DNA of 64,000 nt from Methyloligella halotolerans (GCF_001708935.1 NZ_MASI01000001.1:248001-312000); one strand, 5' to 3'; shown: positions 32,449 through 43,379, counted from the stretch's first letter. Numbers and translations are program-made. The notes: generated by a model not told the origin, from the letters alone.

Positions 32449-33656
32449 TGAGCCTATTGCCGGTGGATGAGGCGCTCGCGCGCGTCGTGAAGGGGCTCGG
32501 CCCCCTGCCCGCCGAGCCGGTCTCCCTGGGCAATGCTCGCAATCGCGTGCTCGCCGAGGCGGTTTCCGCCAATCTGACCCAGCCTCCGTTCGATGCCTCT
32601 GCGATGGACGGCTATGCGGTCCGGGGCGACGACGTGAAAAGCCTGCCCGCCACCCTGAAGCTTGTCGGCGAGGCCGCGGCCGGAAGCGGCTACGCGGCCA
32701 AGGTCGGCGCCGGCGAAGCGGTTCGTATCTTCACGGGCGCGCCGGTGCCCCGGGGCGCCGACACGGTGGTGCCTCAGGAGAACGTGGAGACCGGCGAGGA
32801 TTCCCGGCGGGTGACGATCCGCGAGGCGGAGGCCGGACGGCATATCCGCCCCCAGGGCCAGGACTTCCACCGTGGCGAGGTGGTTCTCGATTCGGGCACG
32901 GTGATCGGTCCGCGCCAGATGATGCTGGCGGCGGCAGCGAACGCCACGGAGCTGCGGGTGCGGCGAAAGCCGAAGGTCTCGATTCTGGCGACCGGCGATG
33001 AGCTTGTGCCGCCCGGTTTCGATCCGGCGCCCGATCAGATTATCTCCTCCGTACCCTACGGGATTTGCGGCTTGGTGCTGGACGCGGGCGGCGACGCCAA
33101 GGTCCTCGGCATCGCGGAAGACACCCCGGACAGTCTGGCGAGCATGATCGCCGCGGGCGCCGACGCCGATATCCTGGTGACGGTCGGCGGTGCGTCCGTA
33201 GGCGATCGCGATCTGGTCGGTCAGGTCCTGCAGGCAGAGGGCATGACCCTGGATTTCTGGAAGATCGCCATGCGTCCCGGCAAACCGCTGATCTTCGGGA
33301 CCCGTGGCGCTCAGCGGATCCTCGGGCTCCCGGGCAACCCTGTCTCTGCCATGGTTTGTGCCCATGTGTTCCTGCGACCGATGCTGGCCCGCATGCTGGG
33401 CCTTTCCAGTCGCGAGGACGTCCGGCAGAAGGCGATTTTGGCCGCTCCCCTCGAGACGAACGGGCCACGCCAGCATTACATCCGCGGAACGTCGAAATGG
33501 AATGACGCGGGCGAGCGCCTCGTCTCGCCGCAGATGTCCCAGGACAGCGCCCTCATGGCGGCGTTCGCGAAAGCGGATTGCCTGATCGTGCGGCCCCCCG
33601 AAGCTCCCGCCGCCGAGCGCGGCGAGACCGTTTCGGTCCTGCCGCTCAATCTCTAA
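32448..33656 (+). CDS. moeA: Molybdopterin molybdenumtransferase MoeA
   Basis: Inserts molybdate into adenylated molybdopterin, 402 residues. Landmarks: PPFDASAMDGYAV, FTGAPVPRGADTVVPQE, SILATGDELVPPG, TVGGASVGDRDLV and GLPGNPVSAMVC. The ATG at 32448 overlaps the moaC stop. Complete and of normal length. It is followed by the 283-bp lexA control region. Confidence 0.95.
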   Translation: MSLLPVDEALARVVKGLGPLPAEPVSLGNARNRVLAEAVSANLTQPPFDASAMDGYAVRGDDVKSLPATLKLVGEAAAGSGYAAKVGAGEAVRIFTGAPVPRGADTVVPQENVETGEDSRRVTIREAEAGRHIRPQGQDFHRGEVVLDSGTVIGPRQMMLAAAANATELRVRRKPKVSILATGDELVPPGFDPAPDQIISSVPYGICGLVLDAGGDAKVLGIAEDTPDSLASMIAAGADADILVTVGGASVGDRDLVGQVLQAEGMTLDFWKIAMRPGKPLIFGTRGAQRILGLPGNPVSAMVCAHVFLRPMLARMLGLSSREDVRQKAILAAPLETNGPRQHYIRGTSKWNDAGERLVSPQMSQDSALMAAFAKADCLIVRPPEAPAAERGETVSVLPLNL

Positions 33657-33834
33657 ACGCCCGGACCCAGCGATCCATTAAGGCCTCGGCAACCGAATCA
33701 GCTCAAAAGCTGAGGATTCATACTGTTGTGCGTGGTGCGCTTGCCCGATTTCTCATGGCGGCAGCGCTTTCATTCGCGAGGGCACCGGTGATTTGGCGGT
33801 GCCGTGTCGTGGGGACTTCTCGTAGGGACTTGCG

Positions 33835-33849
33835 GAACACAACTAGAAC
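33835..33849 (+). promoter_or_regulatory. SOS box (LexA operator) upstream of lexA
   Basis: GAAC at 33835-33838 and GAAC at 33846-33849 separated by exactly 7 bases: the reverse complement of the alphaproteobacterial SOS box GTTC-N7-GTTC. It lies about 90 bases upstream of the lexA ATG, so LexA probably represses its own gene. A near-match follows 11 bases later (next entry). Confidence 0.85.
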
Positions 33850-33859
33850 ATGTAGTGTT

Positions 33860-33874
33860 GTTCATGCTTTGTCC
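33860..33874 (+). promoter_or_regulatory. Second, imperfect SOS box upstream of lexA
   Basis: GTTC (33860-33863), 7 bases, then GTCC (33871-33874): the direct-orientation SOS box with one mismatch in the second half. It lies just downstream of the perfect inverse-orientation box, suggesting two LexA dimers could bind side by side. Confidence 0.5.
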
Positions 33875-33939
33875 ATAGATGTCGCGCTGCCCACGAGGCC
33901 TATGAGGGTGGCGGCGACACAATTTTCGCAGGGGCGGAT

Positions 33940-34641
33940 ATGCTGACTTCAAAACAGAAAGACCTCCTCATGTTCATTCATGAGCGGCTGAAGGAGACGG
34001 GCGTGCCCCCCTCCTTCGACGAGATGAAGGAGGCGTTGGATCTCCGCTCCAAGTCGGGTATTCACCGGCTCATCACGGCTTTGGAAGAGCGCGGTTTTCT
34101 GCGCCGCCTGCCCCATCGGGCCCGGGCGCTGGAGATCCTGAAGCTGCCGGAATCGATGCCGCAGCCGCTTGGCGCCGGCCGCCAGCGCGGCTTCTCGCCG
34201 GCGGTGATTGAAGGCAGCCTCGGCCGCAAGCCCGCGCTGGCCGATGCCGACGAGCCGCAGACCGTCACCGTCCCGGTCATGGGCCGTATCGCGGCCGGCG
34301 TGCCGATCGAAGCGATCCAGAATCGCAGCCATTCCATCGATGTACCGCCTGAGATCCTCACCAGGGGCGAGCATTACGCCCTGGAGGTGAAAGGCGATTC
34401 CATGATCGAGGCCGGCATTCTGGAAGGCGATACGATCATCGTGAGGAAATCCGATACGGCCGATAACGGCGATATCGTCGTTGCTTTGGTGGACGAGGAA
34501 GAGGCAACCCTGAAGCGGCTGCGGCGCCGGGGCGACTCGATCGCCCTCGAGGCGGCCAATCCGGCTTATGAGACGCGCATCTTCGGGCCGGACCGGGTCC
34601 GTGTGCAGGGCCGTCTGGTGGGGCTGATCCGGCGCTATTAG
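33940..34641 (+). CDS. lexA: LexA repressor
   Basis: SOS-response repressor, 233 residues. It has an N-terminal winged helix (1-65: [20 protein letters not shown]). The self-cleavage site is Ala119-Gly120 in [10 protein letters not shown]. The S24 peptidase domain carries the catalytic Ser154 (KGDSMIEAG) and Lys192 (EATLKRL). On DNA damage RecA filaments trigger cleavage. Upstream SOS boxes imply autoregulation. It follows moeA in the same direction and is convergent with comEC, 18 bases apart. Complete. Confidence 0.97.
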   Translation: MLTSKQKDLLMFIHERLKETGVPPSFDEMKEALDLRSKSGIHRLITALEERGFLRRLPHRARALEILKLPESMPQPLGAGRQRGFSPAVIEGSLGRKPALADADEPQTVTVPVMGRIAAGVPIEAIQNRSHSIDVPPEILTRGEHYALEVKGDSMIEAGILEGDTIIVRKSDTADNGDIVVALVDEEEATLKRLRRRGDSIALEAANPAYETRIFGPDRVRVQGRLVGLIRRY

Positions 34642-34659
34642 GCGCCGCATTCCTAGGTT

Positions 34660-36870
34660 CTACTTTTTGCCGAGCCTGACGCGGTCGGGCCGGCCACTCC
34701 CGAGGCTTTCTTGCGCGACCGTGGTCACCGCCCAAGGGCGGCGGCCGCGCACCTCTCCGACCGTCTCGATCCGCAGGGATCCATCGACCAGATAGAGCGC
34801 GTAGGCGCCGTTGTCCCGCAAGGAGCGGCGATCGACGACCACAGCCGGTCCCGCGCAGATCTTCGGCGCGTAGAATTGGGCGATGAGGATATCCGCGCTC
34901 CGGCAATCCTCTTCGGCCGCGGCCGGATCGGTCAGGAAAGCAACGCGCCTGGTCCCGAGGGCGGTCAGGCAGCCTAGAGAATCGCAGGTGAAGCTCTCGC
35001 TCTGGGCGGCCAATGCGGGATCGCGGGCATCGCCGTCGGCTTCCAGCCATTTCTGGGCGCTATAGTTCTTGTGGCTGCCGGGAAGTAGCGCCAGAAGCCC
35101 GTCCTCCCCCCGCACCGCCATGGCTTTCCCTTCGCGTTCGATCAGCAGGTCCGGCCGCGGCGCCGTACCCGCGGTGAAGAGCCCTAACGCGATGGCCGCC
35201 CAGCCCGCCTGCCGGAGCGCGCCGTGGACGAGACAGAGCCATAGGCCACCGGCGACGATCAGGAAGAGGCTGGTTCCGGACATGCTCGGGACGATGGAGA
35301 TCGCCCCGGGCCAGGCCGCAACCGTCTCGCCGACCCAGACCAGGGCGTCGAGCCCCACCCCCATCACCAATAGCGGCACGTGCTCCAGATGCAGGGGCAT
35401 GGCGACGACGGAGAGCAGCGCCATGGGCATCACCAGGAGGCCGACGATGGGCGCCGCAAGCAGGTTCGCCGCCAGCCCGTAATAGGAGACGCGGTGAAAA
35501 TGGTAGGCCGCGAAGGGCGCCGTGGCGAGACCGGCCACGGTGGTTGTGACGCCGGCCGCCCAGATCGCCAGCCACGCGAAACGCAAGGTCCGCCAGGTCA
35601 GGCTGACGTCGTCGAGCTCGGGCCGCTTCCGCCCCGCCATGGCTTCGTAGAGGGCGACCAGGGCGATAACGGCCGCAAAGGACATCTCGAAGCTCGGATC
35701 GAAAACCGATTCGGGCGCGACGATGAGGATCGCAAGTGCCGCCAGGGCCACGTTGCGCATGGTGATGGCGGGCCGGTCGAGGATCACAGCGAGAAGGACG
35801 ATGCTCATCATGATCCAGGCGCGGATGGTGGGGAGCGCTGCGCCGGAGATCGCGAGATAGAACAGCGCGGCGGCCAGGGATGCGGCCGCGGCCCATTTCT
35901 TGATCGGAAACCGCAATGCCAGCGCCGGGATCGAGGCAAGCAACGCGCGCAAGGCCCAGAATACCGTTCCCGCCATCAGCATCATGTGCAGCCCGGAGAT
36001 CGACAGGATATGGGCGAGACCCGAATCCCGCATAGCTTGTTGCACCTCGTCGGAGACGCCGCCGCGGTCGCCGGTGATGAGGGCCTTTGCCAGACCGCCC
36101 TCCTCGCCTGGCAGGCTCGCATCGATCCGCGCGTTGATGGCGTTCCGGATCCGGTCGATGCCTGCTCAGACGCGTATGGAGAGCGGTGGGGAAGGCGCGT
36201 TCTGCACCACGTCGATTCGGCTCGTGGCGTAGCCGACGGCGCCAAGCCCGGCGAACCAGGCCTTGCGGCCGAAGTCGAATCCGCCCGGCTCAGCCGGCTC
36301 GGGCGGCGGCATCAGCGTCGCCCAGAGAGCGATGGCGTCTCCGGTCCGGATCGGCTTCGCGGCGGTCTTGCCGATGCTGATCCGCACCCGGTACGGGGTC
36401 TCCTCGGGCGCCCGCTTTTCCATTGCGAACAAGCGCAGCAGGATGCGGTCGCGCTGGCCGTGTTGCCGCTCCACCTCCTCGACCCAGCCGCTGACCCTGG
36501 CGAAATCGGTCTCCTCGGCGATCACCGGGGCGCGGGCGAGCTCGGTGTGGATCTTGGCGAAGGCGAAGCCCAGGCTGGCGCTCCCCGCCGCGGCGAATAC
36601 GGTGAGCAGCAGCACGTTGCGGCGGAAGATGGCGATGAGCGCCATGGCCGCTGCGGCCAGGGACACGCTCGGCAGCAGTCCGGGTTCGCTCTTCAGACTG
36701 AAATAGAGAAGGATGCCGCAGGCAAAGAAAACCGGAAGCCAGAGCACCTTGCGGTCCCACTGGACTTCGACGGCGGCTCTCACCCCGCACCATAGGCGCT
36801 CGAGCCGCTGGCGCCCGTAGCGCGACGGAAAATAAGCCTCTCCGGCTTCACGGTCCGGCGCAAACACCAT
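34660..36870 (-). pseudogene. comEC: ComEC/Rec2 DNA-uptake channel protein, interrupted by an in-frame stop
   Basis: Polytopic membrane protein of the competence family, proposed channel for single-stranded DNA entry. The N-terminal part (36870 to 36169; residues about 1-234) has a DUF4131-like region and helices such as VFFACGILLYFSL. The competence domain begins after the break with LAKALITGDRGGVSDEVQQ and LAHILSISGLHMMLMAG. A TGA at 36166-36168 interrupts the frame between PPLSIRV and AGIDRIRNAINARI. Both sides are in the same frame and family-like, so a single CGA-to-TGA-type change would explain it. Full length without the stop is 736 residues. No metallo-beta-lactamase domain is visible at the C-terminus. 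Confidence 0.87.
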
Positions 36871-37038
36871 GCCGGATAAGGGCGCACGCCGCGCCCACCC
36901 CCTACTCTGACGCGATACGCCGATCTTATACCACTCTTGCGTGGTGTCCCCGACTCTTACGCGAAGCTGGGCGCTGTGCTAAACAGCCCGCGCCGGCGAC
37001 AAACGACCGGGCCAATCATACGAAGACGAATTCTCCAC

Positions 37039-38475
37039 ATGAGCGATCAGGTTATCACCCGCTTTGCGCCCTCGCCGACGGGCTATCTCCATATCGGCGG
37101 CGCGCGCACGGCCCTTTTCAACTGGCTCTACGCGAAGGCCCAGGGCGGCAAGATGCTGCTCCGGATCGAGGACACCGACCGGGCGCGTTCCACCGAGGGC
37201 GCTATCCTGGCGATCCTCGACGGGCTGCGCTGGCTGGAGCTCGATTGGGACGGCGAGCCCGTCTACCAGTTCTCGCGTGCCGAGCGGCACCGGGAGGTCG
37301 CGGAGCAGCTGCTTGCCGAGGGCAAGGCCTATCGGTGCTATGCGACCAAGGAAGAGCTCGAGGCGATGCGCGAGCAGGCCCGGGCGGAAAGCCGCGCGCC
37401 GGGTTATGACGGGCTATGGCGGGATCGCGACCCATCGGAGGCGCCGGAGGGCGCTGCCTATGTGATCCGGTTCAAGGCCCCGCAGGAGGGGCAGACGGTC
37501 ATCGAGGATCAGGTCCAGGGCCGCGTGACCTTCGCCAACAAGGATCTTGACGATCTGGTGCTGCTGCGCAGCGACGGATCGCCGACCTATATGCTGTCCG
37601 TGGTGGTGGACGACCACGATATGGGAATCACCCATGTGATCCGCGGCGACGATCATCTGACCAACGCCGCGCGTCAGAGCCAGATCTACGAAGCGCTGGG
37701 CTGGGAGCGGCCGGTCTTCGCCCACGTGCCTCTGATCCACGGTCCCGACGGGGCGAAGCTCTCGAAGCGGCACGGCGCGCTCGGGGTCGAGGCCTACAGG
37801 GAAATGGGCTACCTTCCCGCCGCCTTGCGCAACTATCTCGTGCGGCTCGGCTGGAGCCACGGCGACGACGAGATCATCTCGCCGGAGCAGATGATCGAAT
37901 GGTTCGACGTCGATGCGATCGGCAAGTCGGCGGCGCGGTTCGACTTCGCCAAGCTGGAGAACCTGAACGGCCATTACATCCGCCACAGTTCCGACGAGGC
38001 GCTGGTCGCGGCGATCAAGTCCCTCCTGCCCCACCTTAAAGACGGCGACGCCATGGCGGCGGCCCTCGAAAGTGACGGCGAGACCAAGCTCGTCCAGGCG
38101 ATGCCCGGGCTGAAGGAGCGTGCGAAGACCCTGGTGGAGCTCATCGAGAATGCGGCCTTCCTGTTCGCCGAGCGTCCCCTCGCCTTGGACGAGAAGGCGG
38201 AGAAGCTGCTCGACGATGCGGGACGGCAGACTTTGTCGGAACTTCAGCCTAGACTGGAGGCGCTCGACGACTGGTCGGCGGAGCCTCTGGAGGCTTGCAT
38301 CCGGACGTTCGCCGACGAGACGGAGCGGAAGCTCGGCAAGGTCGCGCAGCCGCTTCGGGCCGCGCTGACGGGCCAGAGCACTTCGCCGGGTATCTTCGAC
38401 GTGTTGGTGGTTCTGGGTCGCGACGAGGCTCTGGGCCGGATCGGCGACCAGACGGGATATCCCACGAATGCCTAG
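37039..38475 (+). CDS. gltX: Glutamyl-tRNA synthetase
   Basis: Class I aminoacyl-tRNA synthetase charging tRNA-Glu, 478 residues. The HIGH-like motif is in [16 protein letters not shown] and the KMSKS-like motif in [19 protein letters not shown] is also conserved. ATG 37039 (MSDQVITRF) is chosen over an upstream in-frame start. In alphaproteobacteria a GltX often also charges tRNA-Gln for later amidation; the sequence does not show which. It is divergent from comEC and precedes gltA. Confidence 0.95.
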   Translation: MSDQVITRFAPSPTGYLHIGGARTALFNWLYAKAQGGKMLLRIEDTDRARSTEGAILAILDGLRWLELDWDGEPVYQFSRAERHREVAEQLLAEGKAYRCYATKEELEAMREQARAESRAPGYDGLWRDRDPSEAPEGAAYVIRFKAPQEGQTVIEDQVQGRVTFANKDLDDLVLLRSDGSPTYMLSVVVDDHDMGITHVIRGDDHLTNAARQSQIYEALGWERPVFAHVPLIHGPDGAKLSKRHGALGVEAYREMGYLPAALRNYLVRLGWSHGDDEIISPEQMIEWFDVDAIGKSAARFDFAKLENLNGHYIRHSSDEALVAAIKSLLPHLKDGDAMAAALESDGETKLVQAMPGLKERAKTLVELIENAAFLFAERPLALDEKAEKLLDDAGRQTLSELQPRLEALDDWSAEPLEACIRTFADETERKLGKVAQPLRAALTGQSTSPGIFDVLVVLGRDEALGRIGDQTGYPTNA

Positions 38476-38636
38476 AGTTTGGGCGTGCGTCTTTGTTGCG
38501 TTGCACTAAAATGGCAGACAGTTGTTTCTGCACTGCAATATGATTGCTCTTGCTAGAGATTAAAAGTTTCCGGCCAAGCTTGCGCGGCATCGCCGATGCC
38601 GCCACTTCGGCCGCGATAGGCGTAGGAGGCTAAGAT

Positions 38637-39959
38637 ATGAGCATCGCAGAACGTTACGACGCCTCTCAGGCAGAGAAAGATGCCGTCCTCAAGATCGACG
38701 GCGAGTCGGCGGAGCTGCCGATCCGCAAGGGAACGCTCGGGCCTGAGGTGATCGACGTCACGAGCCTCTACCAGAAAACCAACAACTTCACCTTCGATCC
38801 GGGGTTCACGTCCACCGCCTCCTGCGAATCGAAGATCACCTATATCGACGGCGACGAGGGGGTGCTGCTCTATCGGGGCTACCCCATCGATCAGCTGGCC
38901 GAAACGGGCAAGTTCCTGGAGACGGGCTACCTGCTGCTGTACGGCGAGCTGCCGACCAAGGCGCAGTTCGACGATTTCTCCAAGCGCATCGCGTACCACA
39001 CCATGGTGCACGAGCAGATGAGCCAGTTCTTCACGGGGTTCCGTCGCGACGCCCATCCCATGGCGGTCATGGTCGGCGTCGTGGGCGCGCTCTCGGCGTT
39101 CTATCACGACTCCACCGATATCCGGGATCCGGAGCAGCGGGAGATGGCCTCGATCCGCATGATCGCGAAGATGCCGACGATCGCGGCCATGGCCTACAAA
39201 TATTCGATCGGCCAGCCCTTCATCTATCCGCAGAACCATCTCGACTATTCGGCGAACTTCCTCAACATGTGCTTCGCCGTGCCGTGCGAGCCCTACAAGG
39301 TCGACCCGGTCCTGTCGCGGGCCATGGACCGCATCTTCATCCTACATGCCGATCATGAGCAGAACGCCTCGACCTCGACGGTCCGGCTCGCCGGCTCTTC
39401 TGGGGCCAACCCGTTCGCCTGCATCTCGGCGGGTATCGCGTGTCTGTGGGGGCCGGCCCATGGCGGCGCCAACGAGGCAGCGCTCACCATGCTGCAGCGC
39501 ATCGGCACCGTGGACCGCATTCCGGAGTTCATCGCCCGCGCCAAGGACAAGAACGATCCGTTCCGCCTCATGGGCTTCGGCCACCGGGTCTATAAGAACT
39601 ACGATCCGCGCGCCAAGATCATGCAGAAGACCTGCCACGAAGTGCTCGAGGCGGTCGGCCATGGTGACGATCCGACCCTGAAGGTCGCGCTGGAGCTGGA
39701 GCATATCGCGCTGAACGACGACTACTTCATTGAGAAGAAGCTCTATCCGAATATCGACTTCTATTCCGGCATCACCCTGCGGGCGCTGGGCTTCCCGACG
39801 GAAATGTTCACGGTTCTGTTCGCCATCGCGCGGACCGTCGGCTGGATCGCCCAGTGGAAGGAGATGATCGAGGACCCGTATCAGCGGATCGGGCGCCCGC
39901 GGCAGCTCTATACGGGCCCGACGGAACGCTCCTACGTTGCCATGGACGAGCGCGGCTAA
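38637..39959 (+). CDS. gltA: Citrate synthase
   Basis: TCA-cycle entry enzyme, type II (NADH-regulated hexameric class by length), 440 residues. Landmarks: [49 protein letters not shown] with the active-site His, [15 protein letters not shown], and RPRQLYTG near the C-terminus. AGGAGG lies about 8 bases before ATG 38637. Convergent with lpxB, 12 bases apart. Complete. Confidence 0.96.
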   Translation: MSIAERYDASQAEKDAVLKIDGESAELPIRKGTLGPEVIDVTSLYQKTNNFTFDPGFTSTASCESKITYIDGDEGVLLYRGYPIDQLAETGKFLETGYLLLYGELPTKAQFDDFSKRIAYHTMVHEQMSQFFTGFRRDAHPMAVMVGVVGALSAFYHDSTDIRDPEQREMASIRMIAKMPTIAAMAYKYSIGQPFIYPQNHLDYSANFLNMCFAVPCEPYKVDPVLSRAMDRIFILHADHEQNASTSTVRLAGSSGANPFACISAGIACLWGPAHGGANEAALTMLQRIGTVDRIPEFIARAKDKNDPFRLMGFGHRVYKNYDPRAKIMQKTCHEVLEAVGHGDDPTLKVALELEHIALNDDYFIEKKLYPNIDFYSGITLRALGFPTEMFTVLFAIARTVGWIAQWKEMIEDPYQRIGRPRQLYTGPTERSYVAMDERG

Positions 39960-39971
39960 GCGTCTGCCGGC

Positions 39972-41189
39972 CTAGATATCGGCGCGCGAGGGCGCGTCCT
40001 GCGCTTCCGCGTATGAGAGCACGATGCGGGCCGCCCGGATGCTGGGCGGTTCGTCCTTTTCCGTGACCAGGCGGATCACCTCATCCAGCGCTTTCTTCTG
40101 CTCCTCGAGCTCCGGCCCGCCCTGAAGCAGCGGCAGGAGCGCTTCGGCCAGGGCTTCCGGCGTGCAGTAATATTGCAGCAGCTCCGGAAACGCCTTTCGC
40201 CCCAAGATCAGGTTCGCCATGGCGACCATGTCCACCAGGATGATGTAGCGGATATAGGCGGCAAGCGGATCCACCTTATAGGCCACCACCATGGGCGTGC
40301 GGCTCAAGGCGAGCTCCAGGGTCACAGTGCCTGAGGCGGCGAGCGCCACGTCGGCGAGCTTGAACGCGGCGAACTTGTTCTCGGTGCCGGTTACGATGCG
40401 GGGCTGGAGCGGCCAGGTCTTGATCCCCTCCTCCACGAGGTCCCGGACGCTCGCCACGGTCGGCAATACGATCTGCAGGTCCGGGATCTTCTCCAGCAGC
40501 AACGCGATGGCCTGGCCGAACGGCTCCATGAGGCGCTGCACTTCGCTGCGGCGGCTGCCCGGCAGGACGAGGAGCACTTTCCGGTCCGGATCGATGCCGA
40601 GTTCGTCGCGCAAAGGCGAAGGGTCCAATGTCTCCAACTCATTCACCCGCTCTACGAGGGGATGGCCGACATAGGAGCAAGCCGGCCCGCCGAGCCGCTC
40701 GTGCACCTCCGGTTCGAAGGGCAGGATCGCGAGAACGTGGTCGATATAGCGGCGCATCTTCTTGGCGCGGCCCGGGCGCCAGGCCCAGACGGTCGGCGAG
40801 ACATAATCGATGATGGGGATATGAGGCGCCCAGCGCCGCACACGCTTGGCCACCTGATGGGTGAATTCCGGGCTGTCCAGAATCACCAGAACGTCGGGCT
40901 GATAGGCGATGGCCGCTTCCGCGGTCTCGTTGATGCGCTGGATCAGGAAGGGCAGCTGGCGGAGGATGGCAAGCGGGCTCATCACCGAGACATCGCTCAG
41001 GGGAAACAGGCTGGGACAGCCCTCGGCCTCCATGAGCTCGCCGGAGACGCCAGCCAGCTCCAACGGGCGCTCGCTGAGCTGACGCAGCCCCTGGATCAGC
41101 TTCGCGCCCAGGGCATCGCCGGAATGCTCGCCGGCCACGAGATAGAGCCGCAAGGGCCGGTCGCCGGCGATGTCTTCCGCCCTAGCCAT
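39972..41189 (-). CDS. lpxB: Lipid-A-disaccharide synthase LpxB
   Basis: Glycosyltransferase joining lipid X and UDP-diacylglucosamine, peripheral at the inner membrane, 405 residues. Landmarks: LYLVAGEHSGDALGAKLI, DVLVILDSPEFTHQVAKRVR, IDYVSPTVWAWRPGRAKKMR, LVLPGSRRSEVQRL and ASGTVTLELAL. The ATG at 41189 overlaps the lpxI stop. Last gene of the lpxD-fabZ-lpxA-lpxI-lpxB series. Complete. Confidence 0.95.
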   Translation of the reverse strand: MARAEDIAGDRPLRLYLVAGEHSGDALGAKLIQGLRQLSERPLELAGVSGELMEAEGCPSLFPLSDVSVMSPLAILRQLPFLIQRINETAEAAIAYQPDVLVILDSPEFTHQVAKRVRRWAPHIPIIDYVSPTVWAWRPGRAKKMRRYIDHVLAILPFEPEVHERLGGPACSYVGHPLVERVNELETLDPSPLRDELGIDPDRKVLLVLPGSRRSEVQRLMEPFGQAIALLLEKIPDLQIVLPTVASVRDLVEEGIKTWPLQPRIVTGTENKFAAFKLADVALAASGTVTLELALSRTPMVVAYKVDPLAAYIRYIILVDMVAMANLILGRKAFPELLQYYCTPEALAEALLPLLQGGPELEEQKKALDEVIRLVTEKDEPPSIRAARIVLSYAEAQDAPSRADI

Positions 41190-42078
41190 CTTCGTCCCGC
41201 TTCTCGCCGATGAGGAAGAGCCCGAGCTTGTTGGCCCGGGCGATGGCCTTCTCCCGCTCGGCGAGGTGAACGCTGTTGGCAGCAATCGCAATCCCCGCCA
41301 GGCCGGCCTCGGCCGCCATCTCGACGGTGCGGGCGCCGATGGTCGGCAGGTCGATGCGCTCCTCCTGTCCCGGCTTCGGCGCCTTCACCAGGACACCGAG
41401 CTTCTTCTGACGGAAGCGGTAGCGTTTCGTCCTGAGTTCTGCGCAACGGGCGAGCATGGCGTCGGTCCCTTCGGCGGCTTCGACGGCCATAACATGCCGG
41501 TTCACCACGACGACGGCTTGACCGATATCGAGCTCGCCCAGCCGGTCCACGGCGGTGAATCCCACCTCCATATCCGCGCGGTCGTGATCGCTCGGCCCCT
41601 TCTTGGTAAGCAGACCTTCATTCGCCAGAATCTCGGGCGCGATAGAGGACGCCCCTATGACGCGGTAGCCCCGTTCCTCGAAGAAGCGGACGATGCTCGA
41701 AAGGATGCGGTCGTCGCCGCCCGTCCCGAGTGTCTTCAGGAACGGGATGATCTTCAGGGCGCCGCTATCGACCTTCAGGTGCTTGACGTCCGGACGGGTG
41801 ACGGGACCGATGATGACGATCTCCGTACATGCGGCGTCTTCCAGCATGGAGAACAGCCGGCCGATCTGGCCCCAATCCATCCAGCCATGGGGATAGCGGG
41901 AGATGACCTGTTCATCCGCCTGGCCCCTGAGGCCGATGACGAAGACCGGGCGGCCTTTCGCAAGCGCCGCCTCGGCGACGACGGACGGAAGATTGCCGCC
42001 GCCTGCGAGGATCGCCAGCGTGCCCTTCCCCGTCTGGCCCGCCTGAGGGAGCCCGGGATTATCCGTGGGAGCCGCCAT
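41182..42078 (-). CDS. lpxI: UDP-2,3-diacylglucosamine pyrophosphatase LpxI
   Basis: Hydrolyses UDP-2,3-diacylglucosamine to lipid X; the alphaproteobacterial replacement for LpxH. The 298-residue protein shows LAILAGGGNLPSVVAEAAL at the N-terminus, VIIGPVTRPDV, and the C-terminal catalytic region LVKAPKPGQEERIDLPTIG. Its start overlaps the lpxA stop and its stop overlaps the lpxB start, so lpxA-lpxI-lpxB are translationally coupled. Complete. Confidence 0.95.
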   Translation of the reverse strand: MAAPTDNPGLPQAGQTGKGTLAILAGGGNLPSVVAEAALAKGRPVFVIGLRGQADEQVISRYPHGWMDWGQIGRLFSMLEDAACTEIVIIGPVTRPDVKHLKVDSGALKIIPFLKTLGTGGDDRILSSIVRFFEERGYRVIGASSIAPEILANEGLLTKKGPSDHDRADMEVGFTAVDRLGELDIGQAVVVVNRHVMAVEAAEGTDAMLARCAELRTKRYRFRQKKLGVLVKAPKPGQEERIDLPTIGARTVEMAAEAGLAGIAIAANSVHLAEREKAIARANKLGLFLIGEKRDEDG

Positions 42079-42862
42079 GGTGGGGGATCAGGAACTGCCG
42101 ATCGGTGTCGGAGCGGACGAAATCGAGGATCTGCTTCACGCGCGGGTTGCTTCCGAAAGCCTCTTCGACCGCATTGCAGCGCTCGGTGAGATTGCCTTCC
42201 GGGCCGAACAGCATGCGATAAGCCTGGCGCAGCTGATGGATTTCCTCGCGCGGTACGCCTTTGCGCTTCAGCCCGACGATGTTGAGGCCCGACAGAGCGG
42301 CCCGGTCGCCGATCGCCATCCCGAAGGGAATCAGGTCTGCCGTGACGCCGGTCATGCCGCCGATCATGGCGCCCTCGCCGACGCGGACGAACTGATGCAC
42401 GGCCGAAAGCCCGCCGATGATGACATTGTCCGCCAGGCGCACATGGCCGCCGAGGGTGGCGTTGTTCACCATCAGGACGTTGTTGCCGAGCTTGCAGTTA
42501 TGGGCGACGTGGGCGCCGACCATCAGCATGCAGCGATCGCCGATGATCGTCTTCTGGTCGTCGCCGACACTGCCGATGTGGATCGTCACATGTTCGCGGA
42601 TGATCGCCTGCTGGCCGATGGTGAGCTCGGTGTCCTCGCCCTTGTACTTGGTGTCCTGGGGCGGCTGGCCGAGAGAGGCGAACGGAAAGACCGTTGAGCC
42701 CTTCCCCAGGGTCGTGCGGCCGGTGATCGTGACATGGGACTGGAGGGTCACGCCGTCGCCGAGGGTCACATTGGGGCCGATGACGCAGAACGGCCCGACG
42801 CTGACGTCGGCGCCGAGCGTCGCACCGGGATCGACCACTGCGGTCGCATGAATATTGGCCAT
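42059..42862 (-). CDS. lpxA: UDP-N-acetylglucosamine acyltransferase LpxA
   Basis: First lipid A enzyme, transferring a 3-hydroxyacyl chain from ACP to UDP-GlcNAc. The 267-residue protein is a left-handed beta-helix built from hexapeptide repeats (DVSVGPFCVIGPNVTLGDGV). The catalytic His lies in MVGAHVAHNCKLGNN, and the C-terminus is helical. It starts 11 bases after the corrected fabZ stop. Complete. Confidence 0.96.
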   Translation of the reverse strand: MANIHATAVVDPGATLGADVSVGPFCVIGPNVTLGDGVTLQSHVTITGRTTLGKGSTVFPFASLGQPPQDTKYKGEDTELTIGQQAIIREHVTIHIGSVGDDQKTIIGDRCMLMVGAHVAHNCKLGNNVLMVNNATLGGHVRLADNVIIGGLSAVHQFVRVGEGAMIGGMTGVTADLIPFGMAIGDRAALSGLNIVGLKRKGVPREEIHQLRQAYRMLFGPEGNLTERCNAVEEAFGSNPRVKQILDFVRSDTDRQFLIPHHGGSHG

Positions 42863-42873
42863 AGAATGCGCGC

Positions 42874-43346
42874 CTATTCGACGTCGTCGACGATAACGGC
42901 GCTCACCTCGCCCTCGGCAACCACGTTGCGTCGACGGTCGCCTCGCAGCGGAAACGCCAGACCTTGCCGCGGTTGCGCATCTTGTTGACCTGGTAATAGA
43001 CCGTGTCGCCGGGAATCACGGGACGGCGGAAGCGGGCCCGGTCCACCGCCATGAGATAGACGATCGGCGGCTTGGAGAAATCCTCGACAAAACGCATGCA
43101 GAGCGCGCCGGCGGTCTGGGCCATGCCCTCGATGAGAAGCACGCCCGGCATCACCGGATTATCGGGAAAATGCCCCTGAAAGAACGGCTCGTTCACGGTC
43201 ACGTTCTTGATGCCGGTGCAGGACCGGTCGCCATCCATGTCGACGATGCGATCGACGAGCAAAAACGGATAACGATGCGGCAGGAGCCTCATGATATCCA
43301 CGACCTCAGCCGTGCCGAGCTCTGCCATTACACCGCTCTCATTCAT
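42874..43346 (-). CDS. fabZ: 3-hydroxyacyl-ACP dehydratase FabZ, frameshifted near C-terminus
   Basis: Hot-dog fold dehydratase of fatty acid synthesis. Landmarks: [33 protein letters not shown] with the catalytic His, and Glu in [12 protein letters not shown]. The open frame ends at 42903 with a nonsensical tail (ATWLPRAR). Restoring one G near 42928-42930 (GACGCAAC to GACGGCAAC) gives [20 protein letters not shown] and a stop at 42874, 157 residues. The start at 43346 has AAGGAG 9 bases upstream; an ATG at 43328 is an alternative. FabZ is normally essential, so the break is probably a sequence error. Confidence 0.93.
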
Positions 43347-43379
43347 GCGGCCTCACTCCTTATACAAGCGGCGCTACCG

